Shown piece after piece: positions 36,158 to 44,631 of a stretch of 64,000 nucleotides of DNA. The notes under the pieces are model-generated. The model was not told where the DNA came from. It searched no databases and saw nothing but the letters and a program-made list of their open reading frames with translations. The stretch covers positions 2,662,501 through 2,726,500 of the forward strand of contig NZ_CP034437.1 in the NCBI RefSeq assembly GCF_003952225.1. Direction: 5' to 3'. The DNA is from Paenibacillus albus (GTDB lineage Bacteria; Bacillota; Bacilli; Paenibacillales; Paenibacillaceae). The position numbers and the translations under genes are program-made. The number at the start of each line of letters is the position of its first letter. Position 1 is the first letter of the stretch.

Positions 36158-37894
36158 ATGAAAAAAAGAAAATCGTTAGTCGTGCTGCTCGGCATGACGC
36201 TGGCCATGAGCAGTCTTCTAGGTGCGTGCAGCTCGAACAATAGCAACAACGGCGCAAACAATACGACGAATGCAGCCGAAGGAACGAACAACAGCGCCGG
36301 CGATAACAAGGCAGCTGCTTCCAACAATAGCAGCACAGGTACGGACAATACGGCTGCCGCTGCGGATCAGAAGCTGGATCCGATCAAGGTGGACTGGTAT
36401 GTGGATCTGTCTTGGTGGAAGTACAACGGCGACCTGGGCAAAGATAAATTTTCCACGTTCGTTCGAGATAAGTTCGGTCTAGATCTGAATTTCATCACGC
36501 CAGCTACGGATGACGGTCAGAAGCTTGCAGCCATGCTTGCATCGAGCAGCCTGCCTGACATTATCACATACGAGGGCTGGAAGGACGATCCGGGCTATAA
36601 GCTGTACAAGAGCGGGAACCTCGCTCCTATGGATGAGCTGATTGCCAAATACGCCCCTGAGTTCAAGCCCTACCAAGACGTAGCGGATTGGTACCGCCAA
36701 TCGGACGGCCACTTCTATGGCTTGCCGAACTACGCGTACTCCAAGAATGAACTGAAGCCAGGAGAGAGATTGGAGCCGAACAGCGGCTTTACGCTCCGCA
36801 AAGATATCATGGAGAAGCTCGGCAATCCGGATATTTCGACGGCCGACAAGTTCATGACCGTGCTGGAGCGCGTTAAGAACGAAATCAAAACGTATGATGG
36901 CAAGCCAATCGTTCCGCTTCAGCTGTATGAATTCAGCGATCAAGGGAACGGGTCGGTGAACTGGCTGCAGCAGTATTTCGCGACACCGTTCGAATCGCCG
37001 GATGGCAAATACCTTGATGTCCGCTTCCAGGAGAAGTACTGGGAAGGTGTGAAGTTCCTGAACGAGGCTTACCGTAAAGGACTCATTTCGCAGGATAACT
37101 TCACTGACAAGCGCGACCAAATCAATGAGAAGGTGGCAAGCGGACGCGTCTTCTCGATGCTGACAGCAAGCCAGGATTTCAATGATCAGTTCAAAACGCT
37201 GTTCAATGCGGACAATAATGCGGAGTTCCAGGCATTCGCGCTGCGCAATTACAATGGCGACGATCCTTACTTGCAAGATCTCCGCGGTTACGGCTGGCTG
37301 CTCACTTCCGTGAACAAGAACAGCAAAGCGGCTGACCGCATTACGAAGCTGATTGCTTACTTGAACAGCAAGGAAGGCCAAGATTTGGTCGCATTCGGCT
37401 GGGAAGGCGAGACTTATACGAAGAATGCAAACGGTACGTACACGATGACGCCGGAGTATAAAGCCGGCGAATCAAGCGGCGAATCCGCGAAGAAATACGG
37501 CATCGGCTTCAACCTGCAGCAGGATTGGCTGACGATCAAAGACCTGTACGCGAAACCGACGGAACCGGTAGACATCTACCTTGCTGACATGAAGAAACCT
37601 CTCGTGCAATACAGCTATGACTTCAATGCAGCGACGCCGAAGTTCGATCCGGAGAATCCGCAGTATAACGAAATGACGGAGCTGCGTACGAAGCTCAATC
37701 TGCTGTGGGGCCGACTGCTTCCGAAGATGATCCTTGCAGGCTCTGAGGACAAAGCGAAGCAAACGTACGACGATGCAGTTGCGCAAATGAAGAAAGCCGG
37801 CTGGGATAAGCTGGATGCCTTCAACCAAGAGATGTACCAAGCGACGAAGAAGCGTCTTGGCGTCGAGTTCGGATGGCCAGGCAACATCAAGTAG
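36158..37894 (+). CDS. Extracellular sugar-binding lipoprotein, LplA type
   Basis: A 578-residue substrate-binding protein of an ABC importer. The N-terminus is a lipoprotein signal with lipobox LLGAC (Cys24), then a low-complexity Asn/Ala/Ser-rich linker to about residue 70 and the binding fold (IKVDWYVDLSWWKYNGDLGKDKF, LPDIITYEGW, YGLPNYAYSKNE). The large size fits the LplA/YtcQ group, which binds oligosaccharides. GGGAGG is about 11 bases before ATG 36158. A hairpin follows the gene, before the two permeases, which would allow more binding protein than permease to be made. No ATPase gene is nearby; a shared MsmX-type ATPase is the usual partner. Confidence 0.92.
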   Translation: MKKRKSLVVLLGMTLAMSSLLGACSSNNSNNGANNTTNAAEGTNNSAGDNKAAASNNSSTGTDNTAAAADQKLDPIKVDWYVDLSWWKYNGDLGKDKFSTFVRDKFGLDLNFITPATDDGQKLAAMLASSSLPDIITYEGWKDDPGYKLYKSGNLAPMDELIAKYAPEFKPYQDVADWYRQSDGHFYGLPNYAYSKNELKPGERLEPNSGFTLRKDIMEKLGNPDISTADKFMTVLERVKNEIKTYDGKPIVPLQLYEFSDQGNGSVNWLQQYFATPFESPDGKYLDVRFQEKYWEGVKFLNEAYRKGLISQDNFTDKRDQINEKVASGRVFSMLTASQDFNDQFKTLFNADNNAEFQAFALRNYNGDDPYLQDLRGYGWLLTSVNKNSKAADRITKLIAYLNSKEGQDLVAFGWEGETYTKNANGTYTMTPEYKAGESSGESAKKYGIGFNLQQDWLTIKDLYAKPTEPVDIYLADMKKPLVQYSYDFNAATPKFDPENPQYNEMTELRTKLNLLWGRLLPKMILAGSEDKAKQTYDDAVAQMKKAGWDKLDAFNQEMYQATKKRLGVEFGWPGNIK

Positions 37895-37913
37895 TAACGG
37901 AAAACTTGGTCGG

Positions 37914-37943
37914 GGCATGCTGCTGACAGGTAGCGGCATGCCT
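37914..37943 (+). other. Intergenic hairpin between binding protein and permease
   Basis: GGCATGCTGCT faces AGCGGCATGCC (one wobble pair) with a 7-base loop and no T run. Such stems downstream of binding-protein genes protect the upstream mRNA segment from 3' decay; that role is inferred. Confidence 0.65.
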
Positions 37944-37968
37944 CGTTTATTGGAGAGGAGTGTGCAGC

Positions 37969-38898
37969 ATGCACAAATCGGGCATCTTCATGCGGCTTGC
38001 CGCTCAATGGCAAATTCAGCTTATGTCCTGGCTCGGCCTGTTGTTTATCATCGTATTCGCCTATTTGCCCATGACCGGCGTCCTTATGGCATTCAAGGAC
38101 ATGGATCATTCCTTTAACCTGATTCACGACATGTTTCACGCCCCTTGGGCAGGGTTCTCGTTCTTCAAGGAGTTTTTCAACGACGATCAATTCAGCGATA
38201 TTCTGAAAAATACCGTTCTTCTTAATCTGCTGCAGCTGCTTATCAATTTCCCTGCGCCGATTATCTTCGCCATCATGATCAACGAGGTGCTGCATGCCAG
38301 GTTCAAGAGGTTCGTGCAGTCGCTGTCCTATCTGCCGCATTTTCTATCTTGGATCGTCTTCGGCGGCATTCTGACGACGCTTCTCTCTACGCAAGACGGC
38401 GTAGTGAACATTTTCATGCAGAAGCTGGGTATCTTCAGTCAGCCCTTCGATTTCCTTGGGGATGCCAATCATTTCTGGGGATTAATCATCGGCACATCGC
38501 TGCTGAAAGGACTCGGCTGGGGCTCCATCATCTATTTGGCGGCGATTACTTCCATTGATTCCACGCTTTACGAGGCGGCAACCATCGACGGCGCCGGGCG
38601 CTTCCGCAAAATTTGGCATATTACGATTCCGAGCATTTCGGGAACGATTCTGATCTTCTTCCTGCTGTCGATCGGCAATCTGCTCAATTCCGCCTTCGAC
38701 CAAATTTGGATTTTTCAATCGCCGCTCAATATAGATCGCAGCGAAGTGATCGATACTTTTGTTTACCGAGTCGGCATCAAGGAGATGCGCTATTCCTATA
38801 CGACTGCGGTAGGCTTGTTCAAGTCGGTCGTCGCGCTGCTGCTGCTTGTGACCGGACATTACGCAAGCAAGCGGATTGCGGGCCGAGGCCTGTTCTAA
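37969..38898 (+). CDS. Sugar ABC importer permease, LplB type
   Basis: A 309-residue inner-membrane permease with about six helices. The cytoplasmic EAA loop is EAATIDGAGRFRKIWHITIP, which docks on the ATPase. YLPHFLSWIVFGGIL and the C-terminal VGLFKSVVALLLLVTGHYASKR are typical of LplB. GGAGAGGAG at 37952-37960 is 8 bases before ATG 37969; the GTG at 37960 is part of the ribosome site. Pairs with the permease at 38912 and the binding protein at 36158. Confidence 0.93.
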   Translation: MHKSGIFMRLAAQWQIQLMSWLGLLFIIVFAYLPMTGVLMAFKDMDHSFNLIHDMFHAPWAGFSFFKEFFNDDQFSDILKNTVLLNLLQLLINFPAPIIFAIMINEVLHARFKRFVQSLSYLPHFLSWIVFGGILTTLLSTQDGVVNIFMQKLGIFSQPFDFLGDANHFWGLIIGTSLLKGLGWGSIIYLAAITSIDSTLYEAATIDGAGRFRKIWHITIPSISGTILIFFLLSIGNLLNSAFDQIWIFQSPLNIDRSEVIDTFVYRVGIKEMRYSYTTAVGLFKSVVALLLLVTGHYASKRIAGRGLF

Positions 38899-38911
38899 AG
38901 GAGAGATTCTC

Positions 38912-39790
38912 ATGGTAGGTGTGAAACGCTGGGACTTGTTCACGGTCATAAATTATACGCTGCTGGCGGTTTTTTGCCTCATGACGTTATATCCGCTCAT
39001 TTATGTGCTTGCGGGCTCGTTCAATGACGGTAACGATTATATGCGGGGAGGGGTGTACTTCTTCCCGAGGGAGTTCAGTACGGCAAGCTACCGGATCGTA
39101 TTCAAAGATGACAGGCTGATCAACAGCTTGTTTATCTCGGTGATGCGTACCGGCATCGGAACGGTAACGAGCCTGTTCTTCACGGCGATGGTGTCCTACG
39201 CGATGTCGCGGCGGTATTTGATCGGCCGAAACGGTTACTATTGGATTCACCTTGCGACGTTGTTTATCGGCGGAGGCTTGATCCCTTACTTCGTCCTGCT
39301 GAAGTATTTGCACTTGCTGGATTCGTTCTGGGTGTACATCATTCCGTCGATCTTCTCGGTCTTCAATATGATTATTCTGCAAGGCTTCTTCCGGGAGCTG
39401 CCGGAGGAAATTCATGAGTCCGCTACGGTTGACGGCGCTTCAGAGTTTAAGATCTTCGGGATGCTGTTCATCCCGCTGTCCGCACCCGTGCTTGCAACGG
39501 TAGCGCTATGGAACGGCGTCGGGCATTGGAACTCGTTCTTCGACGCGATGCTGTTCACGAACTCTGAGAAGCTGATGCCGCTGCAGCTGTATCTAATGAA
39601 GCTGATCAAAGAAGCGGATGTGCTGACGGCAAGCTCGCCGTTCATCCCGCCTCAGATGAAGAAGCAGTTCAGCGCGCAGACGGTTCGCTTGGCAGCCATC
39701 ATGATTAGTACCATGCCGATTCTCGTGCTGTTTCCGTTTTTGCAGCGCTACTTTGTAACAGGAATTATGGTCGGTTCGTTAAAAGGATAA
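38912..39790 (+). CDS. Sugar ABC importer permease, LplC type
   Basis: A 292-residue inner-membrane permease with about six helices. The EAA loop reads ESATVDGASEFKIFGMLFIP. LATLFIGGGLIPYF, VYIIPSIFSVFNMIIL and the C-terminus YFVTGIMVGSLKG are typical of LplC/YtcP proteins. AAAGGAGAG lies about 8 bases before ATG 38912, and the preceding permease gene ends 13 bases earlier. It completes the membrane part of the importer. Confidence 0.93.
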   Translation: MVGVKRWDLFTVINYTLLAVFCLMTLYPLIYVLAGSFNDGNDYMRGGVYFFPREFSTASYRIVFKDDRLINSLFISVMRTGIGTVTSLFFTAMVSYAMSRRYLIGRNGYYWIHLATLFIGGGLIPYFVLLKYLHLLDSFWVYIIPSIFSVFNMIILQGFFRELPEEIHESATVDGASEFKIFGMLFIPLSAPVLATVALWNGVGHWNSFFDAMLFTNSEKLMPLQLYLMKLIKEADVLTASSPFIPPQMKKQFSAQTVRLAAIMISTMPILVLFPFLQRYFVTGIMVGSLKG

Positions 39791-39833
39791 CTTCGGCTCG
39801 AATTCGGGCATGTGTTAAGGGGGCTTCCACGCT

Positions 39834-40805
39834 ATGGAGCTGGAATGGACGAAGGCACGAACGGAATGCTTCGCACCGACGAAATCCGAGATTTACAATT
39901 ATGCGCCATGCATCGTACAGACGGATGACGGAACGCGTTACGCCTTCTATTGCACGAATCAGGAATCCGGCATCATTGTGGACTATATCGGGTGGCGCAA
40001 GGGAGTAAAGCAGGCTGATGGCGAGTGGCGCTGGAGTGAAGAGCGGATTGCGCTTTCCCCCGGCGAAACGGGTTGGGATTGCATCCATGTGTGCGATCCG
40101 GACTTGCTGCAAGGTGAGTTTCGCAATGGAGGCCACACGTATACATGGGCGCTGTTCTATCTGGGCTGTGACCGGCTGGACTGCAACCATAACCAAATTG
40201 GCGTCGCGTTCGCCGATTCTATAGAAGGCCCTTGGATCAAGTTCGAAGGCAATCCAGTCGTTCCGGGTGCTTTGGAAAATTGGGGCACTGGACAGTGCAC
40301 GCAGGTCACGATTGACGGCAAAGGCAAGTTCGACCTGATCTACCGCGATGCGGACGAGACGGGAGACAACTACAAGCTCGCATCGTGCGACTTCTCGGAT
40401 ATGGATGCATACGTAGTCGGAGCTCCGGTACTTATTCCTAGAAACGGACTGCCGGATGTCCCGCTATCCATGTCGCACGTCGCTTATGATCCGGTGGGCG
40501 ATAGGATGATGCTTGTCGCTGAGAAGGATTGGGACGGCGTCGTGCGCTGCTGCCAAGAGATCGTCGTTGCAGCGATTTCGGGGACTTCTCTCCGAGAAGA
40601 GGAAGGGACTTGGGAGACGCTCGCGATCATCAACGAAACGCTCACGGGCTGCTATGGCAATCACAATGCCGCGTTGTGCAGGGACCCTTACGGGAGGCTG
40701 CCTGAGCCGGATGAGCTTGGCATCTTCATTTCTTCCGCGACGCAGACGTTTATTTGGTCGTTCCGGATATGTGAGATGCGGGCGAGGCTGAAACCGCATG
40801 AATAG
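39834..40805 (+). CDS. Cytoplasmic beta-propeller glycosidase-like protein
   Basis: A 323-residue protein without signal peptide, related along its whole length to residues 30-360 of the secreted protein at 30797: IYNYAPCIVQTDDG, NQESGIIVDYIGWRKG, HVCDPDLLQGEF, LFYLGCDRLDCNHNQIGVAFADS and NPVVPG all have counterparts there. It lacks the lectin domain. The propeller resembles the GH43-like group, but I cannot name the family or catalytic residues with certainty. As last gene of the importer operon (43 bases after the permease), it probably processes the imported oligosaccharide in the cytoplasm. Ribosome site AAGGGGGC, about 12 bases upstream. A strong terminator follows. Confidence 0.82.
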   Translation: MELEWTKARTECFAPTKSEIYNYAPCIVQTDDGTRYAFYCTNQESGIIVDYIGWRKGVKQADGEWRWSEERIALSPGETGWDCIHVCDPDLLQGEFRNGGHTYTWALFYLGCDRLDCNHNQIGVAFADSIEGPWIKFEGNPVVPGALENWGTGQCTQVTIDGKGKFDLIYRDADETGDNYKLASCDFSDMDAYVVGAPVLIPRNGLPDVPLSMSHVAYDPVGDRMMLVAEKDWDGVVRCCQEIVVAAISGTSLREEEGTWETLAIINETLTGCYGNHNAALCRDPYGRLPEPDELGIFISSATQTFIWSFRICEMRARLKPHE

Positions 40806-40817
40806 AATTTCGTTATT

Positions 40818-40850
40818 CCCGCCGTGTTTAACACGGCGGGTTCTCTTGTA
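40818..40850 (+). terminator. Terminator after module 1 importer operon
   Basis: CCCGCCGTGTT faces AACACGGCGGG (11 bases each arm) followed by a pyrimidine-rich TTCTCTT. Confidence 0.82.
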
Positions 40851-40919
40851 TAAAGAAGGGAAAATACCCTTACAGCTTGGTCGCTTCTGAATAGCCGCGA
40901 AGCAATTGTTCAAGCCGTA

Positions 40920-40928
40920 TGCTATACT
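40920..40928 (+). promoter_or_regulatory. Candidate extended -10 promoter for module 2 kinase
   Basis: TGCTATACT has the TG extension and five of six matches to TATAAT. It lies 75 bases before the kinase start; no good -35 is seen, which extended -10 promoters tolerate. Confidence 0.35.
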
Positions 40929-41003
40929 GATTTCTAAATTGGGCTGGGAATCGACGCTTGCAGTCATTTTCAGAGCTCGGCTTGGAAAGGACGGAAGAAC
41001 ACC

Positions 41004-42896
41004 GTGATTATGAAGTGGCTGTACCCCCACTGGCTGCGCAATCAAATGATCCGCAACAAAATCATCGCGATTTATATACCGCTCACTATCGTACCGCTGC
41101 TAGTCCTTGGTTTCGCGTCGAATCGGATCTATTCGGACTCCATTGTGGACAAGACGATCAGCAATGTATCGGATAATTCATCGCTGATCATTACGCGCAT
41201 AAACGGAATTCTCGCGAACGCGGAAAGCTGCGCCAATATTTTGACCATCAATTTGAACCGTGTCATCGAAGATAAGCGAAATGGAGAAATAAGCAGCGAG
41301 AGAAACTTGCAGCTATCTACGCTTATAACCAATCAACTCAGTTTTGCCTTGCTCGTATTCCGAGATGTGGAAAGTGCCGCTTTTATCGATAATAACGGGA
41401 ATATTTACGCAACGTCTACCAACATCGAAACGAGCTTGCCTCCTGATGAAGTGCTCCAAACCCCCATTATTCGTGCCATCGAACCAACAAGCGGTCAAAA
41501 CCTTTGGTTTCCTATGCAGCGCAGAAGCTATCTTACAATTAACGATGCCGATCCCGTGCTGTCTGTTGGCAAACGCATCAGCAATATCTACACGGGCCAA
41601 GAGCTTGGCAGGCTTGTGCTTAACATCAAGGAAACCACGTTGTCCTCCATCTTCGGGAAGATCGGAACAGATGAGCAGGGGAGTTTCATGCTGACGGATC
41701 GTTCAGGTACAATCGTTTCCACGTCAGACAAAACGAAGCTGTTGAAGCAAATCGATGATCCAAACCTAAGAAATTGGGTACAATCGGAGAAAGACGAATC
41801 CACCATTGGCCGATTCCAGAGCGGAAAACAGCTTGTCATAAGCTCGGAAATGGAAAAGTTCGGGTGGAAGCTGATCTCTATGGAGCCATACTCCAAGCTA
41901 ACGGAGAATAGCCGGAAAATCACAATGCTTATTGCAATCATCGGACTCTTCTGTTTCTTGTTCACGTTGATGGGCGCAGGTATCCTGAATAGCTTAATCG
42001 CCAGGCCGATTGTACTGCTTACCAAGAATATGAAGCTGGTCAAAGAAGGGAATCTTAGCTTAAGGCTTCCCGTAAGGTCGAATGATGAGCTTGGTTTATT
42101 GGCTTCGGGCTTCAACACGATGATCGCTCGCATTAATCAATTGCTGGACAATGTAAGGTTCGAGCAGAAGAAAAAGCGTGAGTACGAGCTTGCACTCATT
42201 CAATCGCAGATAAAGCCGCATTTTCTATATAACACGCTTGATGTCATCTATACACTGGCGGAGTTTGGCCGCGTCAAGGACGTTCAGCGCACGACGAAGT
42301 CGCTTGCTGATTACTACCGCATCGTATTGAGCAAAGGGCGCGAAGCCATTCCACTGCAAGATGAGCTGCAGGGATTGCGTGATTATCTCGGCATTCAGCG
42401 CATTCGATATGCCGATGTATTCGACTACCAAATTGATGTCCAACCGGACGTCATGGCGTGCACCGTACTGAAGCTGACTTTGCAGCCTTTGGCGGAGAAT
42501 GCGATTTATCACGGTCTCAAGACCAAGGGAACGTTCGGTCACTTGTGGGTTACGGGAGGAAAAGTCGGGGATTACCTGGAGCTGCGCGTTAGAGATGATG
42601 GTGCAGGTATTCCGCCGGACCGATTGAAGCAGCTTCTTGGGCCGGGAGGGCTTCAAGAAGAAGGAGGCTCGAAAGCGGTTTCGGTTGCAGGAAATACGGG
42701 CAGTTCGTTTGGTTTACGCAGCGTGGATAGCCGGATCAAGTTGTTCTTCGGCGATGATTACGGACTGATAATCAATAGCGAGCCGGGGGTTGGCACGGAA
42801 ATTATCGTAAGGCTCCCACTGGTGGCTGGCAGCATGCCGAGTGACCCTGCCTCCATACATAATGAAATACGTTCAACGAGAGAAGGAGTCGAATAG
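41004..42896 (+). CDS. Sensor histidine kinase, YesM type
   Basis: A 630-residue membrane kinase. One helix near residues 18-42 and one near 310-330 flank an extracytoplasmic dCache-like sensor domain (AAFIDNNGNIYATSTN, GSFMLTDRSGTIVSTSD). A HAMP domain (ARPIVLLTKNMKLVKEGNLSLR), a short coiled coil, the phospho-acceptor His406 (QIKPHFLYNT) and an HATPase with PLAENAIYHGL and RDDGAGIPPD follow. GTG 41004 has GGAAG 6 bases upstream; ATG 41010 is an alternative two codons later. Its stop is one base before the response regulator start. It probably controls the galactoside importer downstream. Confidence 0.9.
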   Translation: MIMKWLYPHWLRNQMIRNKIIAIYIPLTIVPLLVLGFASNRIYSDSIVDKTISNVSDNSSLIITRINGILANAESCANILTINLNRVIEDKRNGEISSERNLQLSTLITNQLSFALLVFRDVESAAFIDNNGNIYATSTNIETSLPPDEVLQTPIIRAIEPTSGQNLWFPMQRRSYLTINDADPVLSVGKRISNIYTGQELGRLVLNIKETTLSSIFGKIGTDEQGSFMLTDRSGTIVSTSDKTKLLKQIDDPNLRNWVQSEKDESTIGRFQSGKQLVISSEMEKFGWKLISMEPYSKLTENSRKITMLIAIIGLFCFLFTLMGAGILNSLIARPIVLLTKNMKLVKEGNLSLRLPVRSNDELGLLASGFNTMIARINQLLDNVRFEQKKKREYELALIQSQIKPHFLYNTLDVIYTLAEFGRVKDVQRTTKSLADYYRIVLSKGREAIPLQDELQGLRDYLGIQRIRYADVFDYQIDVQPDVMACTVLKLTLQPLAENAIYHGLKTKGTFGHLWVTGGKVGDYLELRVRDDGAGIPPDRLKQLLGPGGLQEEGGSKAVSVAGNTGSSFGLRSVDSRIKLFFGDDYGLIINSEPGVGTEIIVRLPLVAGSMPSDPASIHNEIRSTREGVE

Positions 42897-42897
42897 G

Positions 42898-44535
42898 ATG
42901 CTTCAAGTATTAATCGCTGATGACGAATGGATGTTTCGCGAGTACCTTCGATCGGCGCTGGATTGGGAATTATGCGGCTTTCGAATCTGCGGTGAGGCCA
43001 AGAACGGCGAGGAAGCGCTTGAGCTAGCGAAGGCGGTGCCTCCAGACATTGCATTACTGGACATTACGATGCCGTTTATGGACGGATTGGAGCTGTCCGA
43101 ACGACTTAAGAAGCTGCATCCGGATGTCAGCATCGTGCTCATAACGGGCCATAACGAATTTGATTATGCAAGGCGCGCGCTGAAGATCGGCGTCGAGGAT
43201 TATATCTTAAAGCCGTTCTCGAAAGATGAATTGATGCTTACCATGCTTAAGCTGCAGGAGCAGCACTTGAAACAGCGGGAAGAGCAGTCAACCTTGCAGC
43301 ATCATTTGCAATTGATGCGCGAAAGTGTGCTGCTTCGGCTTGTCAATGGAGAGCTCGCGCAGCGGAATGAGGGATTGAGACAGCTCCTCGCCTCTTACCA
43401 ATTGAAGCTTGATGCGCCGGTTTACGCCGTCGCTTGCATTGAAATCGACGAGATGGACCGCAAATGGAGCGAGGTTAGCGAACGGCTGCTATGGAAATAT
43501 GCCGTTACGAACATCCTCGCGGAGGCCATGGAAGAATCCGGAGGCAAGCCCATCATCTTCAACGGACCTGAAGGCCGGATTATTTGCTTATACGGGATTG
43601 CCGATGTGTCCGGCCGCGCCGCAGAAACAGAGACCAGAGGCCTTCCGCGCTTGGAGCCATTCGAGAAGCTGTGCATGCTGATCAAACGATATTTGCATTT
43701 TACCATTACGATTGGCGTGGGCGGCATCTATGATAGCAGCGTCGACGGCATCCGAACTTCTTATGCAGAGGCACTGACCGCGCTTCAGAACAAGTTCGTG
43801 CTGGGAAGCGACCGTGTAATCGCGTATGGTCAGCACTTGTCCGCTGGAATGAGCGGTGCTCAGTATCCGCCTGAATTTGGCGATGAGCTGCAGCTATTGC
43901 TTCGTGCGCAGGACGAAGATCGCTTGAATGTGAAGATGAGCGAATTGTTCCAACGCATTCGTGAACAGAAGCTGTCCATTGACTACACGTATGTAATTTG
44001 TATGAGTCTTGTATCAACCTGCCTCGGTTATGTCACGGAAGCGGGACATCCTATAGAAGATTGCTTCGGCGAACATTTCTTCCCATACAATGAAATCCGT
44101 CGATTAACTTCAATTGACGAAGTGGAAACTTGGATGAAAGCGATGTTCATGAAAGCCGTGAAGTATGCTCGGCGTTATAAGAAAACACGATCCTCTATTA
44201 TCGCGCAATCGGCGAAAACTTTTATCGAGGAGCGATTCCATGATCCTGAGCTCGGCGTAGAGCTTGTGGCGCAGCATGCATTTATTAACGCCAGTTATTT
44301 GCGCGCAGTATTCAAGAAAGAGATGGGAATGACCGTAACGGATTACATTACGCACATCCGGATGAATAATGCGAAGGAACTGCTTGGCGAGGGAAACCGC
44401 AAGCTGTCGGATATTGCGGAAGCGATCGGTTACAGTGACGGCAGTTATTTCAGCAAGAGCTTCAAGAAGTTCTTTGGCTGGTCGCCGAGCGAATACGAGA
44501 ACCACATAAAAACAAATGAAACGATGCGCGGATAG
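42898..44535 (+). CDS. AraC-type response regulator, YesN type
   Basis: A 545-residue regulator. Receiver domain (about 1-120) with IADDE, phospho-acceptor Asp55 (LLDITMPFMDG) and Lys in YILKPFSKDE; a middle region of about 280 residues; and a C-terminal AraC domain (VELVAQHAFINASYLRAVFKKEMG and RKLSDIAEAIGYSDGSYFSKSFKKFFG). AGAAGGAG is 9 bases before ATG 42898. The frame is open upstream inside the kinase gene, but the receiver fold starts here. A terminator overlaps its stop codon, so the importer genes have a separate promoter that this regulator likely activates. Confidence 0.94.
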   Translation: MLQVLIADDEWMFREYLRSALDWELCGFRICGEAKNGEEALELAKAVPPDIALLDITMPFMDGLELSERLKKLHPDVSIVLITGHNEFDYARRALKIGVEDYILKPFSKDELMLTMLKLQEQHLKQREEQSTLQHHLQLMRESVLLRLVNGELAQRNEGLRQLLASYQLKLDAPVYAVACIEIDEMDRKWSEVSERLLWKYAVTNILAEAMEESGGKPIIFNGPEGRIICLYGIADVSGRAAETETRGLPRLEPFEKLCMLIKRYLHFTITIGVGGIYDSSVDGIRTSYAEALTALQNKFVLGSDRVIAYGQHLSAGMSGAQYPPEFGDELQLLLRAQDEDRLNVKMSELFQRIREQKLSIDYTYVICMSLVSTCLGYVTEAGHPIEDCFGEHFFPYNEIRRLTSIDEVETWMKAMFMKAVKYARRYKKTRSSIIAQSAKTFIEERFHDPELGVELVAQHAFINASYLRAVFKKEMGMTVTDYITHIRMNNAKELLGEGNRKLSDIAEAIGYSDGSYFSKSFKKFFGWSPSEYENHIKTNETMRG

Positions 44536-44556
44536 TACAAAACGCCATCGTTTTTT
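44519..44556 (+). terminator. Terminator overlapping the regulator stop codon
   Basis: AAACGATG (44519-44526) faces CATCGTTT (44546-44553), extended by T, with the stop codon in the loop. Confidence 0.8.
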
Positions 44557-44582
44557 CCATTATCGGGACGCCAGTGGCCTTT

Positions 44583-44588
44583 TATAAT
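44583..44588 (+). promoter_or_regulatory. Candidate -10 box of the module 2 importer operon
   Basis: A perfect TATAAT 44 bases before the binding-protein start, just behind the terminator of the regulator gene. The -35 region is poor (TTATCG), consistent with dependence on the AraC-type response regulator. Confidence 0.4.
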
Positions 44589-44631
44589 GAGAAATGTAAA
44601 GAACACTAGCACGAAGGGGAGGTCATTCACC

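Noticed and set aside
36479-37381. A 300-codon minus-strand frame
   Set aside because: It is antisense to the LplA-type binding protein and arises from codon bias.
44519-44556. A riboswitch-like leader before the importer
   Set aside because: The structure is a simple terminator that overlaps the upstream stop codon; no aptamer-like conserved core is seen.
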